From contig VGJH01000017.1 in the NCBI GenBank assembly GCA_016867505.1, positions 1-11,366 on the forward strand: a stretch of 11,366 bases of DNA, in the 5' to 3' direction. This document shows positions 1 through 7,355 of the stretch, in pieces (position 1 is the stretch's first letter; the number at the start of each line of letters is the position of its first letter). Source of the stretch: Candidatus Bathyarchaeota archaeon. GTDB taxonomy: Archaea; Thermoproteota; Bathyarchaeia; TCS64. The notes under the pieces are model-generated. The model did not search any database, was not told where the DNA came from, and worked only from the letters and a program-made list of their open reading frames with translations. The translations under genes were made by a program, and so were the position numbers.

Positions 1-846
1 AACTGCTCGAATTTTTTCACAATGGCTAGCAAAACTAAGTTCTTTAAAAATCGGATCCGAATGTATTGCTCGTGATCGTAGAGTGGGAACACTACCTATA
101 CCACCGCCACTAATTTCAATTAGATCAATCCCTCGTAAAGCTAATGCTTCTGCTACTTTACTTGAATCCTCAACTGTAAAACCAGTTGGACTAAAATCAT
201 CACAATTCAATTTAATACTTAAAGGAACTTCATAACCAATTCTTCCACGAATTTCATCATTTACTTCTTCAACAATTTTCATTCTTGACCTGAGATCTTT
301 TCCCCATTCATCGTCACGTTGATTTGTTAGGGCACTCAAAAAACTGCTTAAGAGATAACCATGAGCTGCATGAATTTGAATGCCATCAAAATTAGCATCA
401 ACAGCACGTTGAGCAGCATTGCCAAAGGCTTCAATAACATTCCATATTTCGGGGACACTCATTTTGTGGGCTACTCCATTCGATAATTCATACCTTGAAG
501 GTCCCATTCGTTCTCCTAATGATGCATTTATTCCACCATGGTTTATTTGCGCGAAAATGATTCCATTATTTTTATGTACAGCATCGGTCAGTTCTTGAAG
601 TTTAGGTATATGAGAATCATCGGATATTCCAGCCATACCCTGATGTGCCTTACCTGAAGTAGAGATAAACAAATGACCTTTAATGATAAGACCTACACCA
701 CCTTTTGCCAAGTTTTCGTATACTTTAATGATTTCCGGTTTAATGCCTCCAGCTTCATCTGAAAAGGCACTAGTAGTCGCACTTCTTATGAATCTATTTT
801 GAATTTCAAGATCTCCAATTTTAAATGGTTGATAAAGATCCATCAT
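1..846 (-). CDS. NADH:flavin oxidoreductase, Old Yellow Enzyme family (partial, 3' end beyond window)
   Basis: The first 282 residues of an FMN-dependent TIM-barrel ene-reductase-type oxidoreductase are visible; the C-terminus is cut off by the window edge. Seen: the N-terminal barrel opening (PFKIGDLEIQNRFIRSATTS, residues 7-26), an FMN-contacting Q100 in FAQINHGG, and the family signature IQIHAAHGYLLSSFLS (156-171), whose H159 and H162 match the substrate-binding His pair. LTNQRDDEWG and the barrel Lys in SIKLN (near 212) follow. Known for the family: hydride transfer from NAD(P)H through FMN to activated alkenes or related substrates in the cytoplasm. The substrate cannot be told, nor whether a C-terminal Fe-S/FAD extension exists as in 2,4-dienoyl-CoA reductases. 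The start is one of two tandem ATGs (846 or 843); an in-frame TAG lies a few codons upstream and no clear Shine-Dalgarno site is seen. It is divergent from the rhodanese-fused disulfide reductase. Confidence 0.9.
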   Translation of the reverse strand, partial: MMDLYQPFKIGDLEIQNRFIRSATTSAFSDEAGGIKPEIIKVYENLAKGGVGLIIKGHLFISTSGKAHQGMAGISDDSHIPKLQELTDAVHKNNGIIFAQINHGGINASLGERMGPSRYELSNGVAHKMSVPEIWNVIEAFGNAAQRAVDANFDGIQIHAAHGYLLSSFLSALTNQRDDEWGKDLRSRMKIVEEVNDEIRGRIGYEVPLSIKLNCDDFSPTGFTVEDSSKVAEALALRGIDLIEISGGGIGSVPTLRSRAIHSDPIFKELSFASHCEKIRAV

Positions 847-958
847 AACATGTTTCTAGAGATGCTTGTTCATCAATGTATCGCGGAATATTACCAATTA
901 AAACATTTCAACTTATTAGCATCGACAACTTTCTGATAATGAATCCACGGGGATAATA
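847..958. promoter_or_regulatory. Divergent control region between flavin oxidoreductase and disulfide reductase genes
   Basis: The 112 bp separate two divergent redox genes and must hold both promoters. A TATA-like AT stretch (CAATTAAAAC, about 894-903) would put the rightward start near 924. The 9-mer ATCGACAAC at 921-929 reads GTTGTCGAT on the minus strand and exactly matches a motif in the other divergent regulatory region (9029-9037). A weak GGGGAT (949-954) precedes the rightward ATG. The promoter assignments are inference from position and base composition. Confidence 0.4.
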
Positions 959-2641
959 ATGGGTAATAAAATTGTTATCATAGGTGGAGCAGCTCTTGGA
1001 CCAAAGACAGCAGCTCGAGTAAGAAGAAGAGACCCTGATGCAGAGATCACAATTATTGAACGTAATGATGTCTATAGCTATGCAAGTTGTGGAACACCAT
1101 TCTATATTGAGGGCTTAATACAAGATCATAAAACTCTTCTCCGCAACAATCTAGGGCAAATAAGAGATGAGACCTTTTTCAAATCCCAAAAAGATGTAAA
1201 AATCTATGGAAGAACAGAAGCAATTAAGATTAATAGAGCTTGGAGAACAGTAACTGTTAAAGATCTGGATAAAGGTTGGATTTATGATATTCCTTATAAT
1301 AAACTTGTTTTAGGAATGGGTGCTTCTCCAGTTCAACCATCTATTGAAGGAATTAATCTCAAAGGAGTTCATAGACTTCACACAATAAGCGATGCTATTT
1401 CTATAAAGAACGCAGTAAATGATGGTGCTGAAAAAATTGTCATTGTTGGTGCAGGATTAATTGGTATGGAGTTATGCGGAGCATTTCCTAAAGCTTCATC
1501 CATCACTATTATTGAGATGATGAATTTTGTAATGCCTAACCTCTTAGATCCAGAGTTTTCACTTCTATTACAAAATTATTTGAAAACAAAAAATATTCAA
1601 GTTATTCTAGGAACAAAAGTACAAAAGATACTTGGTAAAGATGGAAAAGTTATTGGTCTTGAAACTTCAAATGGAGTTAGTTACCCAGCTGATCTAATTA
1701 TTATTGCAGTGGGAGTTCGCCCAAACACATCACTAGCTACTGAGGCTGGACTTGATATTGGAGTAACAAAAGCAATAAAAGTCAATGAGTTCATGCAGAC
1801 AAATGATCCGGATATTTACGCTGGAGGCGACTGTGTTGAGAATACTCACCTATTGATAAATAAAAAAGTATACATACCTCTAGGATCAACTGCAAACAAA
1901 CATGGAAGAGTAATAGGTGACAACATTACTGGTGGGAGCACAAAATTTCCGGGAATTCTTGGCACCACAGTTTTTAAAGTAGCTGAATTCAATGCAGGAA
2001 AAACAGGTCTAAGCGAAGAAGAAGCAAAAAAAGAAGGTTTTACACCAGTAAGTGCAATTGCGCCAAGGACGGATATATCTGATTATTACCCTGGAGCTAA
2101 GATGTTTATACTCAAATTGATCGCGGATAAAGCAAGTAAAAAAATCCTAGGAGCTCAAGTAATTGGAGCTGGCGAAGGAATTAAAAGACTTGATGTTATC
2201 GCTACAATATTGTCTTGTTCCGGTACTGTTGATGATGTTGCCAACCTTGATTTAGGGTATGCTCCACCATACTCTACCGCTATTGATGCAGTTATACATG
2301 CAGCAAATATTATACGAAATAAAATTGAAGGTTTAGCTAATGGCATTACAGCGAATGAATTATGGCAAAAAATACAAAGCATGGATGATTTTATAATACT
2401 AGATGTCAGAACAGTTTCCGAAATAAAAAATCAGCCATTTATTGATAACAGGCTACAACATATTCCATTAGAGGAGTTAAGATACAGACTAAGAGAAGTA
2501 AATAAAAACAAAGAAATTTTCACAATATGTAAGACTTCTGTTAGAGCATATGAAGCGGAAAGAATCCTTCGAGGAGCAGGATATAATAAAGTAAAGTTTT
2601 TAGATGGCAGTCTCACAGCTTGGCCATATCAAATCAATTAA
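959..2641 (+). CDS. CoA-disulfide / persulfide reductase-like flavoprotein with C-terminal rhodanese domain
   Basis: A 560-residue FAD- and NAD(P)H-dependent reductase of the CoA-disulfide reductase/NADH oxidase type. Seen in order: FAD-binding IIGGAALG (7-14) with E34 at the end of the second strand; the single redox Cys in YASCGTPFY (C44) rather than a CxxxxC pair; NAD-binding VGAGLIG (163-169) with E186 after the next strand, which suggests NADH; the second FAD motif DIYAGGDC (285-292); and a dimerisation domain with LGYAPPYST, whose tyrosines (434, 438) match those used by CoA-disulfide reductases. A rhodanese domain (about 470-560) carries LDVRT and the active loop CKTSVRA with C524 and R529. 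Such fusions are known as CoADR-RHD or NADH-dependent persulfide/polysulfide reductases (Npsr). The likely role is reduction of CoA disulfides, persulfides or polysulfide in the cytoplasm, with sulfur passed between C524 and C44. The substrate is inferred. The 3' end overlaps the convergent HIT gene by 8 bp. Confidence 0.9.
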   Translation: MGNKIVIIGGAALGPKTAARVRRRDPDAEITIIERNDVYSYASCGTPFYIEGLIQDHKTLLRNNLGQIRDETFFKSQKDVKIYGRTEAIKINRAWRTVTVKDLDKGWIYDIPYNKLVLGMGASPVQPSIEGINLKGVHRLHTISDAISIKNAVNDGAEKIVIVGAGLIGMELCGAFPKASSITIIEMMNFVMPNLLDPEFSLLLQNYLKTKNIQVILGTKVQKILGKDGKVIGLETSNGVSYPADLIIIAVGVRPNTSLATEAGLDIGVTKAIKVNEFMQTNDPDIYAGGDCVENTHLLINKKVYIPLGSTANKHGRVIGDNITGGSTKFPGILGTTVFKVAEFNAGKTGLSEEEAKKEGFTPVSAIAPRTDISDYYPGAKMFILKLIADKASKKILGAQVIGAGEGIKRLDVIATILSCSGTVDDVANLDLGYAPPYSTAIDAVIHAANIIRNKIEGLANGITANELWQKIQSMDDFIILDVRTVSEIKNQPFIDNRLQHIPLEELRYRLREVNKNKEIFTICKTSVRAYEAERILRGAGYNKVKFLDGSLTAWPYQIN

Positions 2642-3059
2642 TTTTTTCTTTAATTTTTGCAGCAATTTCGTTAAAATCCTCCGTTTTGAAATTGCTTGCT
2701 CTTAACAAAACTTGACTAACCCCTTTACCATCGTTAATTTTTCTTGGAATAACATGAATATGTACATGTGGAATATCTTGACCACTTTCAGGACCATTAT
2801 TTATGGCAATAGTTGTTGCTTCAGCATTCATCGCTTCACATATTGGTTTTAATAATAAATGAAGCATAGAAAAGAGGCTTCTAACTTCTTCAATCGAAAG
2901 ATCTTCTACTCGAATTTTATGCTTTTTAGGAATAATCAAAGTATGACCTGGAGCTGAGGGATTGATGTCAAGGAATGCTAAGTTATTTTTATCCTCATAA
3001 ATAATATTTGAAGGTATTTTATGTTCTAAAATCCTACAAAATACACAATCATTAGACAT
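2634..3059 (-). CDS. HIT (histidine triad) family nucleotide hydrolase, Hint-like
   Basis: A complete 141-residue histidine triad protein. The triad is HVHIHVI at 98-104, with H100 the expected nucleophile that forms the nucleotidyl intermediate; GPESGQDIPHVH is the usual lead-in. An N-terminal CVFC (C5, C8) together with H47 and H98 resembles the zinc site of Hint/bacterial HIT proteins. Known for the family: hydrolysis of AMP-lysine, phosphoramidates or dinucleoside polyphosphates. The exact substrate cannot be read from sequence. A TATA-like element about 24 nt before the ATG implies a leaderless transcript of its own, so it need not depend on the small gene upstream. The 3' end overlaps the convergent reductase gene by 8 bp. 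Confidence 0.92.
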   Translation of the reverse strand: MSNDCVFCRILEHKIPSNIIYEDKNNLAFLDINPSAPGHTLIIPKKHKIRVEDLSIEEVRSLFSMLHLLLKPICEAMNAEATTIAINNGPESGQDIPHVHIHVIPRKINDGKGVSQVLLRASNFKTEDFNEIAAKIKEKIN

Positions 3060-3076
3060 AAATAAATAATGTTTTT

Positions 3077-3090
3077 TATTTAAATATAGT
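3077..3090 (-). promoter_or_regulatory. TATA-box-like promoter of the HIT gene
   Basis: On the minus strand the element CTATATTTAAATAA is centred about 24 nt upstream of the HIT start codon at 3059. That is the distance from an archaeal TATA box to the transcription start, so the transcript is predicted to be leaderless or nearly so. No ribosome binding site lies before this ATG, in agreement. Confidence 0.5.
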
Positions 3091-3118
3091 CTTTGATGAA
3101 AATAATTTAGAAAGTAAG

Positions 3119-3382
3119 TTAGATATCTAGTGCTTTTTTTATTAAACCATTATTTTCTTCGAGGTGAGTTGAGAGGTTATATAAAATATTTTTAATTTCA
3201 GCTAATTCGTCATCTTTACTTCCAGATTCTGGACTGTTAATTAATTGTTCATGATAGTTTTTTAATGCAAGAATTATTGTTCTCTTTATTCCAGAATTAG
3301 TAACTTTAAGACAGTCTTGAAGAATTTTTTCCTCATCTTCTGAGAATTGTAAATAATGAGGATAGATACTTATTGGCGACAT
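3119..3382 (-). CDS. Small hypothetical protein, possible ribbon-helix-helix DNA-binding protein
   Basis: An 87-residue protein I do not recognise by name. Residues 3-48 can be read as a short strand (ISIYPHYLQF), a helix starting FSEDEEKILQDCLK, a turn, and a second helix TIILALKNYHEQL. This order is like ribbon-helix-helix (CopG/MobC-like) domains. A Ser/Gly/Asp-rich linker (50-58) is followed by a second amphipathic helix (59-78). It has no transmembrane segment or signal peptide. The ATG at 3382 is the first in frame, and no Shine-Dalgarno site precedes it; the upstream DNA is very AT-rich, so a leaderless transcript is possible. It lies 59 bp upstream of the HIT gene on the same strand. 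The DNA-binding role is inference from pattern only. Confidence 0.65.
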   Translation of the reverse strand: MSPISIYPHYLQFSEDEEKILQDCLKVTNSGIKRTIILALKNYHEQLINSPESGSKDDELAEIKNILYNLSTHLEENNGLIKKALDI

Positions 3383-3479
3383 GTGACTAAGTAATATTAT
3401 GCTTATTTTTTAATTTATCTTATAATAAACATGTTAAAAAGAGAGGGATATATTATCATATTATATATATTATTTTAAT

Positions 3480-3513
3480 AAAAAGAGTATAATTTTATTC
3501 AGGTCAAAAGAAA
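3480..3513 (-). terminator. T-rich terminator downstream of the C1 peptidase
   Basis: Reading the minus strand after the peptidase stop codon, TTTCTTTT and then CTCTTTTTATT follow within about 35 nt, in DNA that is otherwise very AT-rich. Archaeal RNA polymerase terminates at such U-tracts without needing a hairpin. There is no obvious stem-loop, so the call is tentative. Confidence 0.3.
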
Positions 3514-4845
3514 TTATGCTAGAGCCCCCATTGGATCCCAAGGAGGAAGTTCGACTGGTTTTTCATCTAACACATTTAAAAGTTCTTTTGAAAGATATTT
3601 TTTGGATACCATTACTTCGAATACATATTCATTAAACCATTCTTGGTTCATTACAAAGTAACCTTTATCACCAATCTCTGTTCCCCAACTATTTTCAACT
3701 CGCCATTTTTGGGATTCTCCTTTTTCATCAATATCGACACCAGTAAAAACCATTGCATGCCCCATTCTACTCTGACAATAATTAAGCCTTGCTGCCTTAT
3801 CCATCTTCAACCAGGTACCATACACAAGTTCATAATCAAATAATTCAGTGTCAAAAACCCCCATGTCCCGGTCTCCATACTTGCCAGTATCTGCACCAAA
3901 CCATACACCTTTACCATCTTTAATCATAGAGGAAGCAGTGTCACTCATAATTTTGATAGGCACATTCAAATAACGAACGATCTCCCCACCAACAACGTTT
4001 CCAAGATATTTCACTGTATACATTTTATTATATGGCTTGTCTTTTGTTGGCGCATTAATCAGACAAACCATGTCATCTAAGTCAAATCCGCAATATTTTT
4101 GATAAAAACTCATTGGTGTGAATTCTTCTCTATGAAAATCGCCTTTCTTGTCTCTCCATTGGTAAATGAATTTTTTAGGTGGTTCACCAAGATGAATAGC
4201 TAATATAGTATAGAATTCTTCTAATGAATGGTTTTTAATTTTTCTTAGTTCAGAGAGACTGGCTCCTCTTTCAGCTGCTTCACGAATATCTTTTGCGGCA
4301 TCTCTTAATTTTCCTATAAGAGAGCTGTTCATTCTTTGACTATTACTACTACTTTCTGTTTCAGGCATGACTGATTTAGGTATAGCACCATATTTTTTTA
4401 TTAAATTCACAAACATATCCCATTGGCCTGCATCAGGGACAATGTTCTGAAGTAGCCACATGACTAAACGACTATCCACAGGTTCTTTCCGGGTTTCAAT
4501 AATAGCTTCTAAGAAGTAGTTACCTTTCTCGAGTTTATCCCAAAACATGGTGTATGTTTGAGAAAACTCGAATTGATCAACACCTAATTTTTTACATGAG
4601 TCCAATCTCAAGGTATTTAAGCCCGCAAACATCCAACACCGACCAGTACTTTTTTGATTTGTCGCTGTGGGAGAAATAATTAAATTACTAAATACATGGT
4701 TAATTTCATTTATTCGCTGTCTCTTCATTGAAACAGCGCCTAATCCAGATTTCGTAACCGCATTCATAGCCAAAAGATTTTTAGGATTAGCATTGAAACC
4801 TTTTGAAAACTTTTCAGCATCTTTAATTCCTAAACTCATTAACAT
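3514..4845 (-). CDS. pepC: C1-family aminopeptidase, bleomycin hydrolase / PepC type
   Basis: A full-length (443-444 aa) papain-fold cysteine aminopeptidase of the bleomycin hydrolase/aminopeptidase C group. Counting from the GTG at 4848, the oxyanion Gln is Q65 and the nucleophile is C71 in QKSTGRCWMFAGLN. The catalytic His is H364 in RMGHAMVFTG, and the Asn is N386 in VENSWG. The C-terminus ends in LPPWDPMGALA, the conserved arm that reaches into the active site and limits the enzyme to trimming peptide N-termini. Known relatives form cytosolic hexameric rings that finish peptide breakdown. There is no signal peptide. GGAGGT at 4851-4856 lies 5 nt before the ATG at 4845, so this start is preferred over GTG 4848, only 2 nt from the site; ATG 4839 is also possible. 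The family is common in bacteria and eukaryotes and uncommon in archaea, so transfer is plausible but not shown. Confidence 0.93.
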   Translation of the reverse strand: MLMSLGIKDAEKFSKGFNANPKNLLAMNAVTKSGLGAVSMKRQRINEINHVFSNLIISPTATNQKSTGRCWMFAGLNTLRLDSCKKLGVDQFEFSQTYTMFWDKLEKGNYFLEAIIETRKEPVDSRLVMWLLQNIVPDAGQWDMFVNLIKKYGAIPKSVMPETESSSNSQRMNSSLIGKLRDAAKDIREAAERGASLSELRKIKNHSLEEFYTILAIHLGEPPKKFIYQWRDKKGDFHREEFTPMSFYQKYCGFDLDDMVCLINAPTKDKPYNKMYTVKYLGNVVGGEIVRYLNVPIKIMSDTASSMIKDGKGVWFGADTGKYGDRDMGVFDTELFDYELVYGTWLKMDKAARLNYCQSRMGHAMVFTGVDIDEKGESQKWRVENSWGTEIGDKGYFVMNQEWFNEYVFEVMVSKKYLSKELLNVLDEKPVELPPWDPMGALA

Positions 4846-4850
4846 CACCT

Positions 4851-4856
4851 ACCTCC
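4851..4856 (-). promoter_or_regulatory. Ribosome binding site deciding the PepC start
   Basis: A strong GGAGGT on the minus strand ends 5 nt before ATG 4845. Only 2 nt separate it from the GTG at 4848, which makes that longer start unlikely. A second AGGTG just downstream could serve the ATG at 4839. Confidence 0.6.
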
Positions 4857-5010
4857 AGAAATCATTAAAAATTCTTTTCATTACCTAAAAAACTATTCAT
4901 TAAAAAAACATTTAACAGTAATATTTGAAAAAAATATTAAGAATCTCTTTAAATGAACAATATCAAACGGAGGCAATATAACACTGATAATTAAGTTAGT
5001 ATAGGATAAA
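4857..5010. promoter_or_regulatory. Divergent intergenic region between PepC and translin-family genes
   Basis: About 150 bp with no supported ORF hold the promoters of both divergent genes. For the rightward gene, TATA-like candidates are CTTTAAAT (4947-4954) and CAATATAAC (4974-4982). The second would give an almost leaderless transcript. A good GGAGG (4969-4973) is too far from the ATG at 5011 and has no usable start just after it, so it is probably chance or upstream DNA. No strong inverted repeat was noticed. Confidence 0.35.
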
Positions 5011-5634
5011 ATGCTTGATGACATTATCAAACGAGCTACAGAAGAACTTAATGCACGAGAGAAAGCTCGAGATGAAGTATTAAATAGAGCTCGAAAAGCT
5101 CGAATGTTAAGTAAACAGGCAATATTAATTATTCATAACAAAGATTTTTTGAAAGCAGAATCAAACCTTATTGAAGTGAAAAAAGTTCTTCAGGAAACTA
5201 AAATATTTAGTCAGATTTACCCTGAATTAGATTTTTATGAGGAAGTAGAAGCAGCAAAAGAGGAATATTCAGAAGCTTCAATTTTATTTAATCTACAAAA
5301 GAGAAACAGCTTTCCATTAATTGAAGATTTGGAAGTGACTTCATTCCAATACTTGCTTGGGTTAGGAGATGTTCCTGGTGAACTTCGTCGTGAAGCATTA
5401 GATTCTTTACGAGTTGGAGACTTTGAAAACGCTGAAAGATATTTGGTAAAAATGGAAGAAATATATCTTAATCTTATTGCGATGGAGGATGCTTCGCTTC
5501 TTCTCAAAGGACTGCGCCGTAAACTGGATATAATTAGAAGTGTAATTGAGGCAACTAGAGGCGATATAACTTCTGAAGCGGGTAGGATTCGTCTTAATGA
5601 GTCTCTAAAAAAGTTAAATGATCGTTTAAAGTAA
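5011..5634 (+). CDS. Translin/TRAX family RNA-binding protein, putative RNase
   Basis: A 207-residue all-helical protein of the archaeal translin family. Recognisable blocks are YEEVEAAKEEY (76-86), FQYLLGLGDVPGELRREA (112-129) and the C-terminal LKGLRRKLDIIRSVIEATRGD (165-185). Human TRAX, the catalytic subunit of C3PO, uses two Glu in its QEYVEA segment plus Asp and Glu in its GVADLTGEL segment. The matching residues here appear to be E77, E80, D120 and E124, so this copy looks catalytically competent rather than only RNA-binding. That alignment is from memory and by eye. Known family roles are single-stranded RNA binding, passenger-strand removal and trimming of tRNA precursor fragments. 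It heads a run with a 44-codon ORF (TAATG overlap) and cysteinyl-tRNA synthetase, which hints at a tRNA-related job. Confidence 0.88.
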   Translation: MLDDIIKRATEELNAREKARDEVLNRARKARMLSKQAILIIHNKDFLKAESNLIEVKKVLQETKIFSQIYPELDFYEEVEAAKEEYSEASILFNLQKRNSFPLIEDLEVTSFQYLLGLGDVPGELRREALDSLRVGDFENAERYLVKMEEIYLNLIAMEDASLLLKGLRRKLDIIRSVIEATRGDITSEAGRIRLNESLKKLNDRLK

Positions 5635-5768
5635 TGAAAGCTTATAAAGAACAGAAGAAACCAAGTTACTTAAGACACGGGAAGAATGAGATTATTGTGT
5701 CAGAGAATATAGCTTCAAATATCATTCACCTATGTGAAGTAGTTAATCAAAGTTCTGGAGATATTTAA
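5634..5768 (+). CDS. Candidate small protein (44 aa) between translin and cysS
   Basis: The translin stop and a new ATG share the A of TAATG. This opens a 44-codon frame that starts MKAYKEQKKPSYLRHGKNE and ends VVNQSSGDI, with its TAA one base before the cysS ATG. It therefore fills the whole gap between two real genes, which suggests a translated, coupled gene rather than a spacer. The N-terminal half is basic and the C-terminal half is a likely short helix (SENIASNIIHLCEVV). There is no membrane segment and no family I recognise. It has no ribosome binding site of its own, so reinitiation after the translin gene would be needed. The cysS ribosome binding site lies inside its last codons. 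It may instead be non-coding leader DNA; evidence is limited to architecture. Confidence 0.5.
   Translation: MKAYKEQKKPSYLRHGKNEIIVSENIASNIIHLCEVVNQSSGDI
5757..5760 (+). promoter_or_regulatory. Ribosome binding site of cysS
   Basis: GGAG lies 9 nt before the cysS ATG at 5770, inside the final codons of the small upstream ORF. It supports 5770 as the start and would allow coupling of the two frames. Confidence 0.5.
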
Positions 5769-5769
5769 A

Positions 5770-7248
5770 ATGTTAAATAATATAAAATTTTTTGATACAT
5801 TATCAAAAGATAAAAAATCATTCAAACCACTTTCACCAGGAGTAGTAAAAGCATACGCCTGTGGTCCTACTGTATATAGCGATCCACATATTGGTAATTT
5901 TAGAAGTTTTATTGTCACAGACATGCTTCATCGTTGGTTAGAATATAGGGGTTATAATGTTCAACTAATAATGAATATAACGGACATCGATGACAAAACA
6001 ATTCGTGACTCTATATTAAATAAAATACCTATTAAAGAATTTACTTTAAAATATACTAAGAGTTTTCTCAGAGGTCTTGACCTTCTAAATATTAAAAGAG
6101 CAATTGCATACCCGAGAGCAACTGTATACATACCACAAATGATAACATTCATACAAGCCTTACTCGATAAAAATGTGGCTTATTTAACAGAAGATGGAGT
6201 TTATTTTGATATAGATAAATTCCCAGAATATGGAAAATTAAGTGGAATCAAATTATCAGAGACTCAGATAACTGATCGAGTGAAGAAAGACGAGTACGAG
6301 AAAGAATCGGTTCAAGATTTTGCTCTCTGGAAAAAAAGTACACTTGAGGAAGATAATAGAAGCAAAAATGAAGAGGGAATAGCGTGGGATGCGAGTTTTA
6401 TTTATAATGGAGCCCAAATCAGTATGCGTGGTCGCCCGGGTTGGCATATAGAATGCAGTGTCATGACTAGAAGCCTTCTAGGCGACACTTTAGATATCCA
6501 TGCGGGAGGAGAAGACTTAGTTTTTCCACATCATGAAAACGAAATAGCTCAAACTGAATGCTTGACAGGAAAGCTGTTTGTTCGTAATTGGTTACATATT
6601 AGACATTTAATGATTAACGGTAAAAAAATGAGTAAAAGCTTAGGCAATTTTGTTAGTTTCGATGAAGTTCTTAGTAAATATAATGCAGATGCATTCAGAT
6701 ATTTTTATTTAAACACACATTATCGTAGACCACTCGATTATACTGAAGATGCTATGATAGTAGCTACTAATAGCGTTAAGAAACTTGAAAATACTTTGAA
6801 TCTAGCTGAAGCAACTTTAAGAGGTGAAGAAAATAAACTCGATTATGATCAGGAGGAGGAAAAAATAATAAAACAAATCGAGAATCAAAAATTGTCTTTT
6901 GAAACAGCAATGGATGATGATCTAGATAGTCATACTGCTATAGAGTCTCTTCATAATATTAGCGGATTAATAAACGATTATCTTTCAAAAAACATAAACA
7001 AGGGTGTACTATTAAAAGTGTATCTAATTTATAAAAAACTATTGGATTCACTCGGATTCTTCCAGAAGCGAGAATCAATTGGAGATGAGTTAACACAAAA
7101 TTTAGTGAATGTAGTTATTGATTTACGCAATGAATATCGTCGGAATAAAAATTATGAAAAAGCAGATGCACTTAGAAAAAAATTAGCATCATTAGGAATC
7201 ATATTATTGGATAATGCAGAAGGAACTATTTGGAAAAAAGAAAACTAA
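5770..7248 (+). CDS. cysS: Cysteinyl-tRNA synthetase
   Basis: A complete 492-residue class I aminoacyl-tRNA synthetase that charges tRNA-Cys with cysteine in the cytoplasm. Seen: [17 protein letters not shown] with the HIGH-type motif HIGN at 40-43; KMSKS at 286-290 in [11 protein letters not shown]; and the cysteine-specific zinc ligands C31, C229 (GWHIECS), H254 and E258 (FPHHENE). The DALR-type helical anticodon-binding region covers roughly 370-480, with the usual late block [18 protein letters not shown]. The N-terminus begins at the normal family position, so the start at 5770 fits. Having CysRS implies direct cysteine charging rather than reliance only on the SepRS/SepCysS route of many methanogens. 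It is the last gene of the translin-small ORF-cysS run, and a T-rich stretch follows the stop. Confidence 0.97.
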   Translation: MLNNIKFFDTLSKDKKSFKPLSPGVVKAYACGPTVYSDPHIGNFRSFIVTDMLHRWLEYRGYNVQLIMNITDIDDKTIRDSILNKIPIKEFTLKYTKSFLRGLDLLNIKRAIAYPRATVYIPQMITFIQALLDKNVAYLTEDGVYFDIDKFPEYGKLSGIKLSETQITDRVKKDEYEKESVQDFALWKKSTLEEDNRSKNEEGIAWDASFIYNGAQISMRGRPGWHIECSVMTRSLLGDTLDIHAGGEDLVFPHHENEIAQTECLTGKLFVRNWLHIRHLMINGKKMSKSLGNFVSFDEVLSKYNADAFRYFYLNTHYRRPLDYTEDAMIVATNSVKKLENTLNLAEATLRGEENKLDYDQEEEKIIKQIENQKLSFETAMDDDLDSHTAIESLHNISGLINDYLSKNINKGVLLKVYLIYKKLLDSLGFFQKRESIGDELTQNLVNVVIDLRNEYRRNKNYEKADALRKKLASLGIILLDNAEGTIWKKEN

Positions 7249-7251
7249 TAA

Positions 7252-7260
7252 CTTTTTCCC
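7252..7260 (+). terminator. T-tract terminator after cysS
   Basis: CTTTTTCCC comes directly after the cysS stop codons (TAATAA), and a second T-run (CATTTTTGTG) lies about 20 nt further on. These are plausible archaeal U-tract terminators; there is no clear hairpin. Confidence 0.3.
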
Positions 7261-7345
7261 AACATTTTAATGATCAAACATTTTTGTGTAAGTAAAGACT
7301 TTAAGAGTAATCAAAAGTTTATGAAGAAGACAATTTCAACTACTA

Positions 7346-7351
7346 AGGTGA
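7346..7351 (+). promoter_or_regulatory. Ribosome binding site of the metallo-hydrolase gene
   Basis: AGGTGA lies 4 nt before the ATG at 7356, matching the archaeal 16S 3' end and fixing the start of the metallo-beta-lactamase-fold gene. Confidence 0.6.
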
Positions 7352-7355
7352 ATTA

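Noticed and set aside
2155..2616. Two minus-strand frames (75 and 61 codons) inside the reductase gene
   Set aside because: Antisense to the dimerisation and rhodanese domains of a clear full-length gene.
3643..3843. 66-codon plus-strand frame inside the peptidase gene
   Set aside because: Antisense to the catalytic His/Asn region of the C1 peptidase and without recognisable protein features.
4667..4888. 73-codon plus-strand frame across the PepC start
   Set aside because: Antisense to the peptidase N-terminus and its ribosome binding site; no motif.
4969..4973. GGAGG upstream of the translin gene as its ribosome binding site
   Set aside because: It is about 37 nt from the ATG at 5011 and the nearby frame after it stops quickly, so it cannot serve this start directly.
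5235..5507. 90-codon minus-strand frame inside the translin gene
   Set aside because: Fully antisense to well-conserved translin motifs; no ribosome binding site and Ser/Arg-rich composition.
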